From assembly GCA_033961575.1 (NCBI GenBank), contig CM066728.1, positions 181,713,678 to 181,777,677 on the forward strand: 64,000 bases of DNA. Direction: 5' to 3'. This stretch comes from Aselliscus stoliczkanus. Taxonomy: Eukaryota; Chordata; Mammalia; Chiroptera; Hipposideridae. Shown in pieces: positions 10,759 to 22,630 of this stretch. Each line of letters begins with the position of its first letter. The first letter of the stretch is position 1. Made by a program: the position numbers and the translations under genes. The notes beneath the pieces are model-generated. The model did not search any database, was not told the DNA's origin, and worked only from the letters and a program-made list of their open reading frames with translations.

Positions 10759-11839
10759 TATACTATTCTTCTCTGCTTTTAAATTGTTCTCATATTAAGG
10801 CTAATAAATCCTTCTGGAGATTTCATTACTAAAACTGAAAGAAATCAAGCTTGGTTGAGAAGTTATTTGCATCTGCCTTATTTTAGCACATGCTCTTTTA
10901 TGCTTAAACGTCTCTCTGACCTGAGAGAAATGCAAATGTGAGCAGTCAGCAAATCTATGTTGCACTCGCCTTCAACCTTCATATAATTTACTGACTGTGG
11001 CTGCATTACTCTGTTTTTGAGATTGGCATCTTTCACCTTCTTAGTGGTCCTTCTTCTGCTATTCATTTGAAATTCAGTTCAACTGATGAAGTATATTTAT
11101 TGAAAGTTTGCTTCTAGTTATGTCCCACATGCTGGGACTTGTTGACATAAGGGATGAAGCCAGGCACACCAAGCAAGGACAGTAGAAGTTTGGAAGCCAG
11201 CTAGGAGTCAGTGCCTGGTTGAGCAAAAGAGAAGAGAAGCCAACACTGGTAAAATTGAGAATTGCTGATTATGACAGCAGCATGCTCAGCTGTAGGAGCC
11301 GCAAAGTTGTTACAGCAGGAGGAGAGAGGGCAAGCACTCCAAATTACTGCTGGAAGCTTGGCTGCTTCTCCAAGTCCCAGCTAGCTTCCATCCCTCCTTG
11401 CTGCACTAGTGGTGTCCTTTCCATCTTTTGAAAGGCACAGACCACAGCTTCTGTTACCAGAGAAGAGAAGATAGTTTATACAAAGCTTATTTGTTGAAAG
11501 TATTTTTAAAGATGATTCTAAGCACAGTATCTGCCCTATTTGTTTTCATTCACGATAGGGATTTTTTTCTGATCTACTCTCAATTCCTCATCGTATAGGA
11601 GAAGCCAAGCTGATAGTTGCTAAAAGGTACAAAGTGATGAATTTGATTTTAGTTTATCACAAGCTTCAAACTGATAATATGGAATTGAAATTAATTGCAA
11701 AAATTTAAATTCTATTAGTGATGCAGAACTCTCAAAGGCTAAACAAGATTTTTTTAAACTCCCTTCAGCATAGCTGGCAGGTTTTGTAACACCCATTAGT
11801 TCTAACATTACTGCAGAAATTACTGAAAAAACAATGGCA
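10759..11839. other. Unique DNA, no gene recognised
   Basis: About 1.1 kb between two SINEs with ordinary mammalian composition. A 70-codon frame at 11219-11431 has no recognisable domain. No repeat identified by eye. Confidence 0.45.
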
Positions 11840-12270
11840 GCACTGGCTGAGTGGTGCATTGTTTAAGAGCTGGTTTTGGGATGCCAGCGGCTCCCGTTCG
11901 GATCCCACATATGAGGGCCAGTGACACTGCCCTCTACAGCTAACAACAGCTCCACCTGGAGCTGGGCTGTGCGAGCCCCGGCTATGGTGTAGGCTGCAGC
12001 CCCTGCTGCAGTGGGCTGCCATAGGCTACAGTGACTGGCCGGCAGCCAGCATGAGCTGCCAATAGCCATGGTGAGCGACATCCAAAGGCCAGCGACTTAT
12101 CTGCCTCATCCGGGAAGGGCGTAATGATGATACCAACATGGGCCAGTGAAGCAACATCCTCCGCAACTAAACTGAAGAACAAAAAGACAGCAACTAGTCT
12201 GTTCCCCTTCCCCGATTCCCCAACGCTGTGCCCTTCCCCGAATTCCCCAATAAAATCTTTAAAAAAAAAA
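11840..12270 (+). mobile_element. Long T+ type tRNA-derived SINE
   Basis: Same family as 10267-10745: head with 'gagtggtgcattgttt' and B-box 'gttcggatccc', 'gggccagtgacactgccctc', body, 'ccttccccgattccccaac', and 'ccaataaaatcttt' plus A-tail. The internal minisatellite is shorter. Flanks share 'aaacaatggca' and 'aaacccatggca', an eroded TSD, so this copy is older. Confidence 0.88.
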
Positions 12271-12377
12271 ACCCATGGCAAACATCTCCAGCGTCTTCCT
12301 AATGAATTAATTATTGCTCCCCCCCCCCCAGTATCCTGGACATTATCAACATTTCTGTTTGGAAAATAAAAATTACA

Positions 12378-12382
12378 CAATT

Positions 12383-12425
<43 letters not shown>

Positions 12426-12556
12426 TAGCTGAGCCATCCTGCCACCTGTTGGCAGCTCAATAGCAACTCAGCTCGGGCTGGCATTGAACCGCCGTTGCTC
12501 AGAGCTCAGTTCGCACTCTTGAGTGAGCTCTTAACCAACTGAGCCACTCGGCAGAC
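12378..12556 (-). mobile_element. tRNA-derived SINE with (TAAA)n tail, head-only form
   Basis: Minus-strand SINE. The tail appears on + as (TTTA)n at 12381-12425. Reading the minus strand, the tRNA-like unit has A-box 'tggctcagttggttaag' and B-box 'ggttcaatgcc', then a linker, then the first bases of a second tRNA-like unit ('aggatggctcagc') before the tail. It therefore looks like the left unit of the dimeric SINE seen at 47605-48003, cut off just inside the right unit. TSD aaaattaca at 12369-12377 and 12557-12565. Confidence 0.82.
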
Positions 12557-12589
12557 AAAATTACAGTATTTTATATCTTATAAGAATTT

Positions 12590-12785
12590 TTCAGCCACCT
12601 CTCACTACATTTTAACTTTACAAGAACGCTATGATATACATATTATAAACTTCATTTAGCAGTGGAGACAGGATCAGTGAATTTAAGTGCTTTATCCAAG
12701 GATGCACAGCCAGTAAAACAATATAACCAGGTTCTGAATCTTTGTACACTGACTCCAGAGTCATACTCTCTCTTCTAGAGCACAC
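12590..12785 (+). repeat. MIR relic
   Basis: MIR-like blocks: 'acaagaacgctatgatatac', 'aagtgctttatccaaggatgcacagccagtaaa', 'ccaggttctgaatctttgtacactgactccagagtc'. Old and diverged. Confidence 0.7.
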
Positions 12786-13868
12786 AACTTTTGTATACAT
12801 GCTGGTGATATAGATGACATACACTGAAATAAATATATTTTCCATGCTATAATATCTCTTGCCCTGTTATTGTTTGTCTCATTTTGCATCCTAGTTCTTT
12901 TAACAAGTCTATATTTATTCAACCAGGTAGGTACAAATCATATTAATATGGTACAGACACAAAATTCAACAGTAAGAGGGAGCCATGTTATCAAGAAGGT
13001 CAGAAACATACCAGAGTATATGGAAGATTTCTGTCAAAGTGGCAAAGTTGGTAAATGCCATGCTTGCCTCCTCGCATGACCACATCAGAATTACAACTAA
13101 ACTACTAAACTACAGAATAGTCATCATTGAGAATCACTGAAGTCTAGCTGAGCAGAAGTCCTACCACTAAGGATATACAGAAGAAGCTACCTAGAACCTG
13201 GTAGGAGGAGCAGAGACACAGGATGGGCTGGTCTTACACCCACGTGTGGCTGTTAAAAAACCATAAGGGATACCTCAGCTGTGGAGGTAACCCCCAGGAG
13301 ACCTTCATTTGTGGCTTGGCCTCTTGAGACACCTCCCAGCTGAGGGAAGGGGATGGCCATCTGTGGATTGCTTTGTGGCTTATACTAGATGGTCCTGCCC
13401 AGGGAACAGGCTGCAGCTGAACTGGGCTTGCAGTGGGGCCCCTCTCAGGTGGCCCTGGGGCTGGTGTGCCCAATGGCCAACTTTGGAATGAGTCAGAGCA
13501 TCACCTGGCTACATTTGAGGACTCCACACCCAAAGGGCAGACTGGGCAGGCACTGGAGCACTGCTAAAGCTAATCCTGCTCCATAGGGTCAGTCCCTGCA
13601 CAACAGCTGTAGTCATGACCAGTCCTCACAACAACTCAGCCTGGGTCAATCCTTTCTACTGATGTGAAAACAGCAGTCGAAGCTCAGCTATAACAGGAGG
13701 GCACACACAACCCACACAAGGGACAACCTAGAGCACTTGTTCAGTTGACCAGGTAGACTGTACCATTGAGCCCCACAGGACACCTTCTACATAAGGCTAC
13801 TATACTAAGGTCAGGAGACATGGCAGCTCTACCTAGTACATATAAACAAACACAGGGAGGCAGCCAAA

Positions 13869-14745
13869 ATGGAAATACAAAGAAACATGTCCCAAATAAA
13901 TAATAGAATAAAGTTACTGAAAAATAACTGAACAAAATGGAGACAGCAAGCTACCAGAAGCAGAGTTGAAAACACTGGTTATAAGGATGCTCCAAGATCT
14001 CAGGGAGAACTTCAATAAAGAGACAGAAAATGAAGATAGAAAACATAAAAAGAACCAGTAAGAAATAAAGAAAACAATAACTGAGATGAAGAATACATTA
14101 GAGGGAATCAACACTAGATTAGATAGAGCAGAGTACTGAATCAGCAATTTGGAAGATAAGGTAACAGAAAACACCCAATCAGAACAGCAAAAAGAAAAAA
14201 GAATCCAAAAAAAAAAAAAGAGGAGGGTTTAAAGGGCCTTTGGGACAACATCAAGTGTATCAACATTCAGGTAATAGGGGTACCAGAAGGAGAAGAGAGA
14301 GAGCAAGGAATTGAAAAACCCATTTGAAGGAGTAATGACTGAAAAGCTTCCTAACCTGGGGGAGGAAATAGACATACAAGCCCAGAAAGTGCAGAATCCC
14401 AAACAAGATGAACTCAAAGAGACCCAGACTAAGAGACATCATAATTAAAATGCCAAAGGTTAAAGACAAAGATAGAATCTTAACAGCAGCAAGAGAGAGG
14501 CCTATAGGAGAGCTTCCATAAGACTCTCAGCTGATTTCTCAACAGAAACTTTGCAGGATAGAAGGGATTGGCACGAAATAGTCAAAGTGATGAAAACCAA
14601 ATACCTACAATTAAGATTACTCTACCTAGCAAAGCTATGATTTAGAATTGAAGGACAGAAAAAGAGCCTCCCAGACAGGAAAAAACTAAAGGAGGTCATC
14701 ACCATCAAACCAGTATTACAAGTAATGTTAGAGGGACTTCTTTAA
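13869..14745 (+). pseudogene. ORF1: L1 ORF1 relic
   Basis: Degenerate ORF1 from 'atggaaatacaaagaaacat' through a block recognisable as the coiled coil, 'gtaccagaaggagaagagag' (VPEGEE motif, ~14280) and the C-terminal 'gtattacaagtaatgttaga'. Broken by many stops and indels, including an A-run at 14208-14219. Homologous to the intact ORF1 at 4557-5423. No product expected. Confidence 0.85.
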
Positions 14746-14780
14746 GACTAAAAAAAAAGATAAAAAGCATGAGTAACAAA

Positions 14781-15290
14781 ATGACCCTAACTACGTATCT
14801 ATCAACAATTACTTTAAATGTAAATGGATTAAATACTCCAAACAAAACATAGGGTGGCTGAATGGATAAGAAAACAAGACCTTCATATATGCTGTCTACA
14901 AGAGACTCACTTTAGGTGAAAAGACACACACAGACTGAAAGTATAGGGATAGAAAAAGATATTTCATGAAAATGGAAACAAACTAACAAAAAAGTTGGAG
15001 TAGCAATACTTATACCAGACAAAATAGACTTTAAAATAAAAGTAATAACAAGAGACAAAGAAGGACTCAGTAATTCCACTTCTGGGTATTTATCTGAAGA
15101 AACACAAAATACTACTCCAAGAGGATGTCTGTATCCACATGTTAACTGCAACACTGTTTCCAGTACATAAGAGGCGGAGGCAGCCTGGTGTCAATGGATG
15201 AATGGATAAAGAGGAAATAGTACATACATACAGTGAAATATTGCTTGGCCATGGAAGGAATGGGTTTTTACCATCAGGGAAGGCAAGGAT
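14781..15290 (+). pseudogene. ORF2: ORF2 remnant: endonuclease start fused to C-terminus
   Basis: Begins at ATG 14781 with the endonuclease start ('ttaaatgtaaatggattaaa', the LNVNGLN region), reads to 'gagacaaagaaggac' at 15052-15066, then continues as the last ~70 codons of ORF2 ('cttctgggtatttat', 'gaatgggtttttaccatc'). The join is out of frame, so even the ancestral copy could give only a short endonuclease fragment. No RT domain. Confidence 0.85.
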
Positions 15291-15472
15291 GGATCTGGAG
15301 GGTATTGTGCTGAGTGGAGTTCAGACAGAGAAAGACAAATGCAATGTGATTTTTCTTATATGTGGAATCTAAATGACAAAATAAACAAACAAACAACATA
15401 GAAACACACCCATAGATGCAGAGAACATTTTGATGGTTGCCAGATGGGAGGGGGGTTGGAGGATGGGTGAAA

Positions 15473-16050
15473 AATGGGAAGGGATTAAAAAACACAAATG
15501 GTTTATTATAAAGAGGTTATGGGGATGTAGGGTATAGCATGAGGAAAATAGTCAACAATATTGTAAAAAGTATGTATGGTGTCAGATGGGTGCTAGATTC
15601 ACTGGGGGTGATAGATTGGAAAGGGTTGGGAGGCAGGAAGAAAGATGAAGGGATTAAGAAGTACAAATTAGTAACAAAATAGTCATGTGGATGTAAAGTA
15701 AAGCATAGGGAATATAGATAACAATATGGTAATAACTATGTATAGTGCCAGGTGGGTACTATACTAGTCAGGGGGATCACTTCTTAAATTATATAAATGT
15801 CTAACCTCTAAGATGTATACCTGAAATTAATATAAAATAATATTGATTGTCAACTGTAATTGAAAATTTAAAAAAGGGCGGGAAAGGTAAAGGAGAATAA
15901 GAGGTTCAAAATTCCAGGTATAAAATAAATAAGTCATGGGGATGTAATGTACAGCATAGTGAACATAGTGAATAATATTGTGATAGCGTGGTATGGTGTC
16001 AGGTGGTTGTTGGACTTATCATGGTGATCACTTCTTTAGGTATATAAGTG
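15473..16050 (+). repeat. Three related blocks in the L1 3'UTR
   Basis: Blocks near 15473-15607, 15646-15800 and 15893-16050 share the order 'gg(g)attaa(g)..caaat', 'catgggg/atgtggatgta', 'agcatag..aatatag', 'gtatggtgtcag..gg(t)gg', 'ggggatcac/ggtgatcacttctt'. Spacing is about 170-250 bp. This is an internal tandem duplication inherited by copies at 25001-25311 and 34568-36490. Confidence 0.75.
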
Positions 16051-16179
16051 TTGAATAATTATAGTGTACCTCTGAAACTGATATAATAGTGTATATTAGC
16101 TATATTTTAATAAAAATCTTTAAAAAGAGCATAGGAGATATTTATTATGTTTCAGGAGGTCTCTTAAACCTGAAAAAAA

Positions 16180-16625
16180 GAAAAAGAAAGAAATGAAAAA
16201 AATGATTGGCTTACTATTTGGAAAATAATAAACCCCAGTTGACACCAAGATGAAATCTAAATGGATTAAAAATGTACAAGTAAAATGTCACTAAAAACTC
16301 TAAGAACATGAATATTTATCTCATATTAGGAGAGGACAGGAATTTTTCAGCATAAAGGCAGTGAAAAAAATCACAGACAAATGTCTATAGATTGAATTAC
16401 ATAAAAGTTTACTTCTGAATATTCATAGCAAACAAAATAACTCAATAAGTGGGAAAATATTTGGCATCAGATTAAGAAGGACTATAATTTTTAATATATA
16501 AAAAGCCCTTATGAGTCAAAGACAAAAATCACTAAGACTGCAATAAAAAATTGATAAAGAATATAATCAGATAATTCCCTGAAGAAATGTGACTGATTTT
16601 AATTAAAAGATTTCAACTCATTTTT
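16180..16625 (+). repeat. Ancient L1 ORF2/3' fragment
   Basis: A-rich sequence with LINE-type phrases ('agttgacaccaagatgaaatctaaatggatt', 'agaggacaggaatttttc', 'agactgcaataaaaaattgataaagaa'). Too decayed to translate. Confidence 0.55.
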
Positions 16626-17129
16626 TAAGGAAATTATTTTTTTCTCTATCCTCATATTTCCTGTAAACCAGTACTTAGAATGAGGCTTGATTAGAGTCAG
16701 GCTCCTTTTTATCTTTATTTTTTGGCAAGAATACTATTTGTGTGGTGTTTTGCACTTCCTATTGTATCACACCAGAATGGACATAATTTCTAGTTGCCCC
16801 ACTTTTAGTGATACTAAGATTGATTTGTAAGTTCTGGTGAGTTCTCTCTTATCAAGTTCCCTATTGACTTTTTACATAATTGTTAGTTATAACATGCATG
16901 AATGCTTGTTCTGAATCCACTCTTTCATAAGGATTTATAAAATGGTGCTTTTTAAAAATCCTACCAATCTTTTTGCATTGATTAACTGAAAATTTTCTAT
17001 AGAACAAGCTTTTCCCTCTTCAACAATTTGGTTACCCTAAAAAAGTTCATGCTGGAGAGGCATGATACCTGTTTGATTCTTCCCCTTATCTATTTTCAGA
17101 GTAATGTCTAATTAGTTTGCTACCTCTGT

Positions 17130-17345
17130 CTCATTGGTTTATAATGGTACAAGTTAGCAACAACATAAAAAGATACCCTGTGGTATATCTATGCTATAAA
17201 TATTGTGCAGTCTTTAAATTTCAAAGAATATTTAATAACACCAAAAATATTCCAGATAAAATATTAAGTGAAAATGACCTGGGAATCTATATATCCCGTG
17301 ATCCAAATATTATCGAAAATACATGCATTGTAAAATACTGTCTTA
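17130..17345 (+). repeat. Ancient L1 3' fragment
   Basis: 'ggtatatctatgctataaa' and 'gataaaatattaagtgaaaatgac' are late ORF2/3'UTR L1 phrases. The overlapping 80-codon frame (17117-17359) is a by-product. Confidence 0.45.
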
Positions 17346-17929
17346 GCCTCAGATATTAACATGATTACGATAGGCTAGTGAATTTTAGGGTCTTGCAATT
17401 TTTATTTTTATTTTCCACAGACCCTTCTACAAAATACATTACTTTCATCATTAAAGGAAAATGTAACTTTGTTTGAAGGAAAGGTCTCTAGATAAGTCAT
17501 TATACTCAGAGAGATTCATGGATACTGATCTTGGCTCCAGCTTTGACTTCTGTTGTAACCTTGGACCTTCTTTCCTACATCTAACTGTGTTTTTATGGTA
17601 TTAACCAAACCATTTGAGAGATTTAAAATGTACTCAATTCTGTCGACTCTGAGATGTCATTTTCATTAAATATACACTCTTTGTTGACTCATGTAGTTAG
17701 TACAATGGCATGTACTGAAATGAGTTACTCTCAACTCAATTTGACCAATACAGAAGACAGTCAAACTAAAATTTCTGGTTTTTGGTTTTTTCCTGTGTGT
17801 GTTTCTTGATTGGGCTTGTTTAATGTATTAAATTAGTTGCTCAGTTTTAAGATGAATGAAAAGGGAACCAATAAACTGGCTTTTTTGATGAGCTCTCAGT
17901 GATCCCCTACAAAGTACTTGATTTTCAAG

Positions 17930-18360
17930 GACCTCCATGAGGCCTCTTTTCTACCTCTATAAATGGGGATCAGATGGTTTGACCATTGGGTTATTTCCAG
18001 TGCAATGTATGTAAAATTTCTGGTATAATCCTCAGCAATTAGCAGGTGCTCAACAAATGCTAGTTTTCTCTTCCCTCTTTCCAAAGAGAAAGGAAAGCAA
18101 TCTTTTCCACTTATACTAAATTCTAATATTAGACAGTAGATCTGGGGTCAGGCTATCTAGATTCAAGTCTAGCTCCACTTCTGGCTTTGGACAAGTGATA
18201 TAAATAAACACTTTGTGCCTCAGTTTTCTTATCTGAAAATGGGAATAATAATAGTTCTACACATAGGCTGCTCTGTATATTAAATGAGTTAGTAAATGCA
18301 GAATGCTTAGAATTTTTCTTGGCATAGAGTAGGAACTATATGAGTATAACCTATTATCTT
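17930..18360 (+). repeat. Two MIR relics
   Basis: About 17930-18080 ('aaatggggatcagatgg', 'caattagcaggtgctcaacaaatg') and 18130-18360 ('ctggggtcaggctatctag', 'ttttcttatctgaaaatggg', 'gcatagagtaggaacta') are MIR copies in plus orientation. Confidence 0.7.
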
Positions 18361-19840
18361 TGTCATCTGCCTATAGGGATGAAATTTCTAAGCTCAAGGT
18401 TCAAGGCACTTCCCCCTTAAATGATGCATGAGATACACTGACCACTTCTTGTTTTTCACTTCTCTTTTCCTAGGTCTTATATAGGCCTTCTTCCTTCTGC
18501 TGATACATTTAATATTCACAGCCACACAACCCAGATTTTGCTTAGTTAAGTCAAGATTTCCTTCTGTGATCATAATTGGTTAGGATTTGGTGAGGGTTTT
18601 CCCTTTTCCTTGTCCCTTTTCCTTGTTGTTGTGGTGATGGTAGTGGTAGTGGTGTGTGTGTGTGTGTTGGGCATGAGATATGGTGGCACAGCCACCCCAA
18701 TGGACTTGGGTGTAGCTGCAACTTTCCATATGTCCATTTTAGGATTAGTTTCTTTGTTGGGAAATTGCCACAGATTTTCCTTCTATTATGGGACATTTTT
18801 ATTAGTGAAACTCTTAAAAGGTAAACATTGTACTATGCATGGTGAGGGATGGGAATGTGATAACATAATTTTTCCAAACGTGTTGACAATAGAGATGTTT
18901 TGAGACAGGTTTAGGAGAGGGTACTAAATGACTCAGAGATAGGGAGAAACCACACAATTGTATTATTCAGGAATAGGGTGACCTAATCAGTGCACAGGAA
19001 GTGCTAGATACCAAATGGTAAAATTGCTTTCAGATTATAGGGATGGTGTCAGAAAACATTTTCCACTGAAACTGAAGAAAATAAAAACAGATCCTAAGTA
19101 GATGTAATGTACCCTGTGCAGCAGAAACCTGAGTGTTAATTTAAAATGTGCTGTGAATGAGACCAAGATGTCCTTTCTGTTTATTCATAGATACCAGGAT
19201 GTTTCTCAAGTTCCATCAAAGTGATTAGGGTATGTACCCTAGGAAAACAGGACACAAGTATTTCAAGGTACCTATGGGAGTGTTGTATCATCGAAACAGA
19301 TCAAGTTATGGAAATAGAGTTAGGAGAAATGAGTGCCAATGAGTAAAGTCTTTTCATTAAGCACCCAGCAGTTCTCAGTGTAGTGTAGATGGTCATAAGA
19401 CTCAGGGCAGGCCCCAGTTGTCTGGGCAGAAATATCTAGCAAGCAATGGGACAATCTATTCAGATGCTCTATTGAAACTGTTAAGAACAACTGTTCCCAG
19501 CTGTTTTAATTCTGTGTTCACAAGAACACAGAGTGAGGCATAATTTGTTCCACTGATTGTTCATATCCAACAGTAGGAAGTGATTTGTGTAAATGCTTAA
19601 TGCCAGTAATCTTGTTGGATGAACCTTCTATCTGGGGCAGATCACACAGGGCCTTGTAGGCCTTGGGAGTTAGGAAGCCATTTGTGGGTTTTAAAGAAGA
19701 AGTGAGAGAAAATGTAGTGCTATTTATAGGCTTATAGAATATGAAATCAGGAAAAAAATCATCTGGTTGAGCTATTTTAAATTTTAAAAAGGGAGGTACA
19801 TGCTTTCCAGTCATAAAAACTTGGAAAACACTCTAGGATA
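18361..19840. other. Unique DNA, no gene recognised; short (GT)-rich tract
   Basis: Contains a gt/tg-rich stretch at 18627-18668 that creates a Val/Met-rich frame (18610-18903), which is not credible as a gene. A 98-codon minus-strand frame at 19518-19814 has no recognised domain or supporting context. Confidence 0.45.
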
Positions 19841-19841
19841 G

Positions 19842-19878
19842 TGTATTAGGGTTCTCCAGAGAAATAGACCAATAGGGG

Positions 19879-19929
<51 letters not shown>

Positions 19930-20145
19930 TATCTGGAAACCTCAGTCCTTGCTCTTAAGGCCTTCAACTGATTGAATGAAGCTTACTCACATTATGGAAG
20001 GTAATCTGCTTTACTCAAAGTCTACTGATAAATGTTAATCACATCTAAAAAACACCTTCACAGCAACATCTAGACTGGTGTTCTGCCAAATAAGTGGGCA
20101 CCACAGTTTAGCCAAGTTGACACAGAAAATTAACCATTGCAGATA
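19842..20145 (+). repeat. Ancient interspersed repeat with expanded (GT)n
   Basis: Starts 'gtgtattagggttctccagag' and ends 'aagttgacacagaaaattaacc', phrases I recognise from a common eutherian repeat whose class I cannot name safely. A perfect (GT)n run lies at 19881-19928. Confidence 0.5.
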
Positions 20146-22429
20146 GTAAAGAATTTATGATGTTACCCTTAGTTTAGAGGTGACTCCATTATCCCAGGAA
20201 AGTCAATTAACCATTTTTGCTTTAGGCCTGCAATCAGTAAGAGAGAGAGCTACTCTTCTTATCTGCTTCACACTTAGAAGGGGAGGCATTTTATAGCCCC
20301 CTAGAAATCCAATGTGATAAGAACCATTATTTGAACAATTCCATTTTTGTCCTGATTCCACACAGTCCTTTTAAGGATAACTTTGTGATAAGGGTTAATG
20401 CCCTTTAGCTTCATTATTGACATTGTAGAAACTACTAATTGATGTTTTGTTAATTAACTGAAATTTCCCACCTTAAAAAAATGAATGCCTCCATTTAGAA
20501 TGAATAATCTTTACTTCTTAGAAGCCAATATTTACAAAACCCCCATGACAATGTTTAAAGAAGATGAAAAAGGTTATTGGGATGGGTTCAGAAGGATTGT
20601 TAGTAATTTTGTTTGGTGACAGAAAAAAGAGATTTTTCTTCCTATTTGCTAGTGTTAAAAGTCTTTCCTTGTACATTTTGGAACCATGATAATAAACACA
20701 GCAACCGACAGAGAAACATATATACAGTCTGAAGCTCATTACATATCGTCCAAGGTTGATAAAGCAAAAAAATTAGTTTCTTAGAAAAATGGACCTATTA
20801 TTTAATTATATAAAATTTAAAGGTCGGTTTGTGATTATTTGAAATAAAAATAATCCAAACAATTTCCAGTAGTCTTCCACAAATTTTCATTTAATCTTTG
20901 ACTCTAAAGCTCATCTAGAACAGGTTTAAAAAATATATGCATATCACCAAGGGCAAATCATTTTTTATCAGTTGCTAGTATCCATGCTAATAAACATGAG
21001 TTTGACTCCCACATGAGCCATCTGGATTTAAGACCAAGGTTTCAGACTCTGTCTCTAACCCCATGAAATATACCTTTACTCATTAAGGGGATTTGGCAAA
21101 AGGTATGAATAAATCAATATACACACATTCCCCTGTGAGAAAATATTGAGTTGTAGGCTATTGGGGTATGGTGGTGGGTAAATTATGTCATTGCTCTGTC
21201 GTAGATGGATGTAAAGGATCAGAAAGGATCTTTCTGTTTGAATCTCATTTGTTTTGTAAATGAGATTTTGACTTCCTTTTAAAAGTAACTAGCCTGGAAT
21301 AAATTTATTGTTATATGTATCAAAGTACACAATTCAGGTTGTTACTGTTGTTTACTAGACTTTTAAGATCTTTTTGCTCCCTTACCTACATTATTCTAGA
21401 GACTGAAATTCTCTAGAAATTCTAGAGACTGGAATTCTAGAGACTGAAAACTGAACTTTTTAACTAATTTCACTCACTATCTAATTCTGAATTTTATTCA
21501 TCTATATGCAGGATTCATGTAAATGAATATTCTGCCTTTATTATAGGACCTAACCAATAATGGTTTCATTGTGACACTCCTGTGTGGTGAAATGCAAAAT
21601 TTCTGTGAGTCTAAGATTTGAATCAAGTTCCCTATGGGGTAACTACTGAGTACAAATATTCGAAGCAGCCCCTGGGGAACCCAGATAAAGGAACACTTGT
21701 AACACGGTGTAATCAATGGTATAAAACAGGTATGAGCAGAATAATGTTTTCTCCCTACCTTTTCTCACACCACCCATGTATAATTTGCTGTGGACCCTGT
21801 TTTTGCCTCCTTAGCCTTCCTTTCTCCTTCTCTAATATGACTTCACTTTTCCCTGGTGAATCATGCCTTCCCAACTATGATCTGTAATTTGAGTTGTATC
21901 AGACTGTCACTCAAGGTGACTGGGCTCCTTTAACCTGGGCAAATGTGTGACTCAAGACAGACTAACTGATACTTTCTCCCAGGACCTTGAATCTTAGCGA
22001 GCACCTTAAGGAGAGAAAATGGTTAGACGCTTCCTTTCGATGGCCATGTCCTGAAGAGATTATCCAACCACCTTGATGACTAGTCCTTTCTTTCTTGCCC
22101 TGCAAGAAGCTTAGTTATTCAAGTTTCTTGATTTTGTGAGCTACTTCAACCCATCTCTTTCCAATATGTTCCTATAAAAATGTGGTTTATGTTGTTTAAA
22201 ACCAAAGAATCACTGTGTCATTTACTATGAATAGCTTTCTGTGGCCCTCCTTATCCTGCCCATGCCATCATTCTTTTCTCACACAAATTTCATTCTCTTT
22301 TTCTGTCACTTTCTTTGGTTTGCCTCTAGGGCATAGTTACGGCCATTGGAGGAAGATTCTTGGCCCAAATGAGGTAGAGCTGGGTTTTAACTTACGACAT
22401 GAATCACAGTGGGTAGGAATTTGAAAAAC
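20146..22429. other. Unique DNA, no gene recognised
   Basis: About 2.3 kb without clear repeats. A small hairpin-rich minisatellite sits at 21391-21449. Short frames (e.g. 21618-21887, 89 codons) carry no recognisable motif. Confidence 0.45.
21391..21449. repeat. Minisatellite with hairpin potential
   Basis: Three copies of 'attctagagactg(a/g)aa' with the complementary 'ttctctagaa' between copies one and two. Could fold as a stem. Confidence 0.7.
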
Positions 22430-22616
22430 TATCATTTAATGAGAACCTACTATGCATGTGTTACCTCATTTAATTGTTACAGCAAGTCTATGGGTATTAT
22501 TGTCTCCATTTTACAGTTAAGAAAACAGAAGTTCAGATAGGTTAAGGAATTGGTCCAAGGTTATATAGCAGGAATAATCAAAGTTCTAATTTGAACCCAT
22601 ATCTACCTGACTTCAA
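22430..22616 (+). repeat. MIR relic
   Basis: 'gagaacctactatgcatgtg', 'attgtctccattttacagtta', 'ggaattggtccaaggttatatagca' are canonical MIR blocks in order. Confidence 0.8.
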
Positions 22617-22630
22617 AACTCAGTCTTTCC

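Larger units (their letters stand above)
13032..16128 (+). mobile_element. L1: Old L1 lacking most of ORF2 (deletion derivative, copy A)
   Basis: Old L1 with a 5'UTR start near 13032 ('gcctcctcgcatgaccac'), ORF1 relic (13869-14745), ORF2 start at 14781, and an abrupt junction at about 15063-15068 where endonuclease sequence passes straight into the ORF2 C-terminus ('ccacttctgggtatttat'). A 3'UTR with three related blocks and a T-rich/A-tail end at about 16125 follow. About 3 kb of ORF2 (rest of endonuclease, RT) is missing. The flanks 'agagtatatggaagattt' and 'agagcataggagatattt' may be an eroded TSD. The same junction occurs at 35855 on the other strand, so the deleted form probably multiplied. 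Confidence 0.85.

Noticed and set aside
13234..13586. Open frames in the 13.2-13.6 kb GC-richer part as a host gene
   Set aside because: The region is the 5'UTR of the old L1 (copy A).
19842..20145. Naming this repeat as a specific LTR or DNA-transposon family
   Set aside because: I recognise the phrases but could not assign the class safely without a library search.
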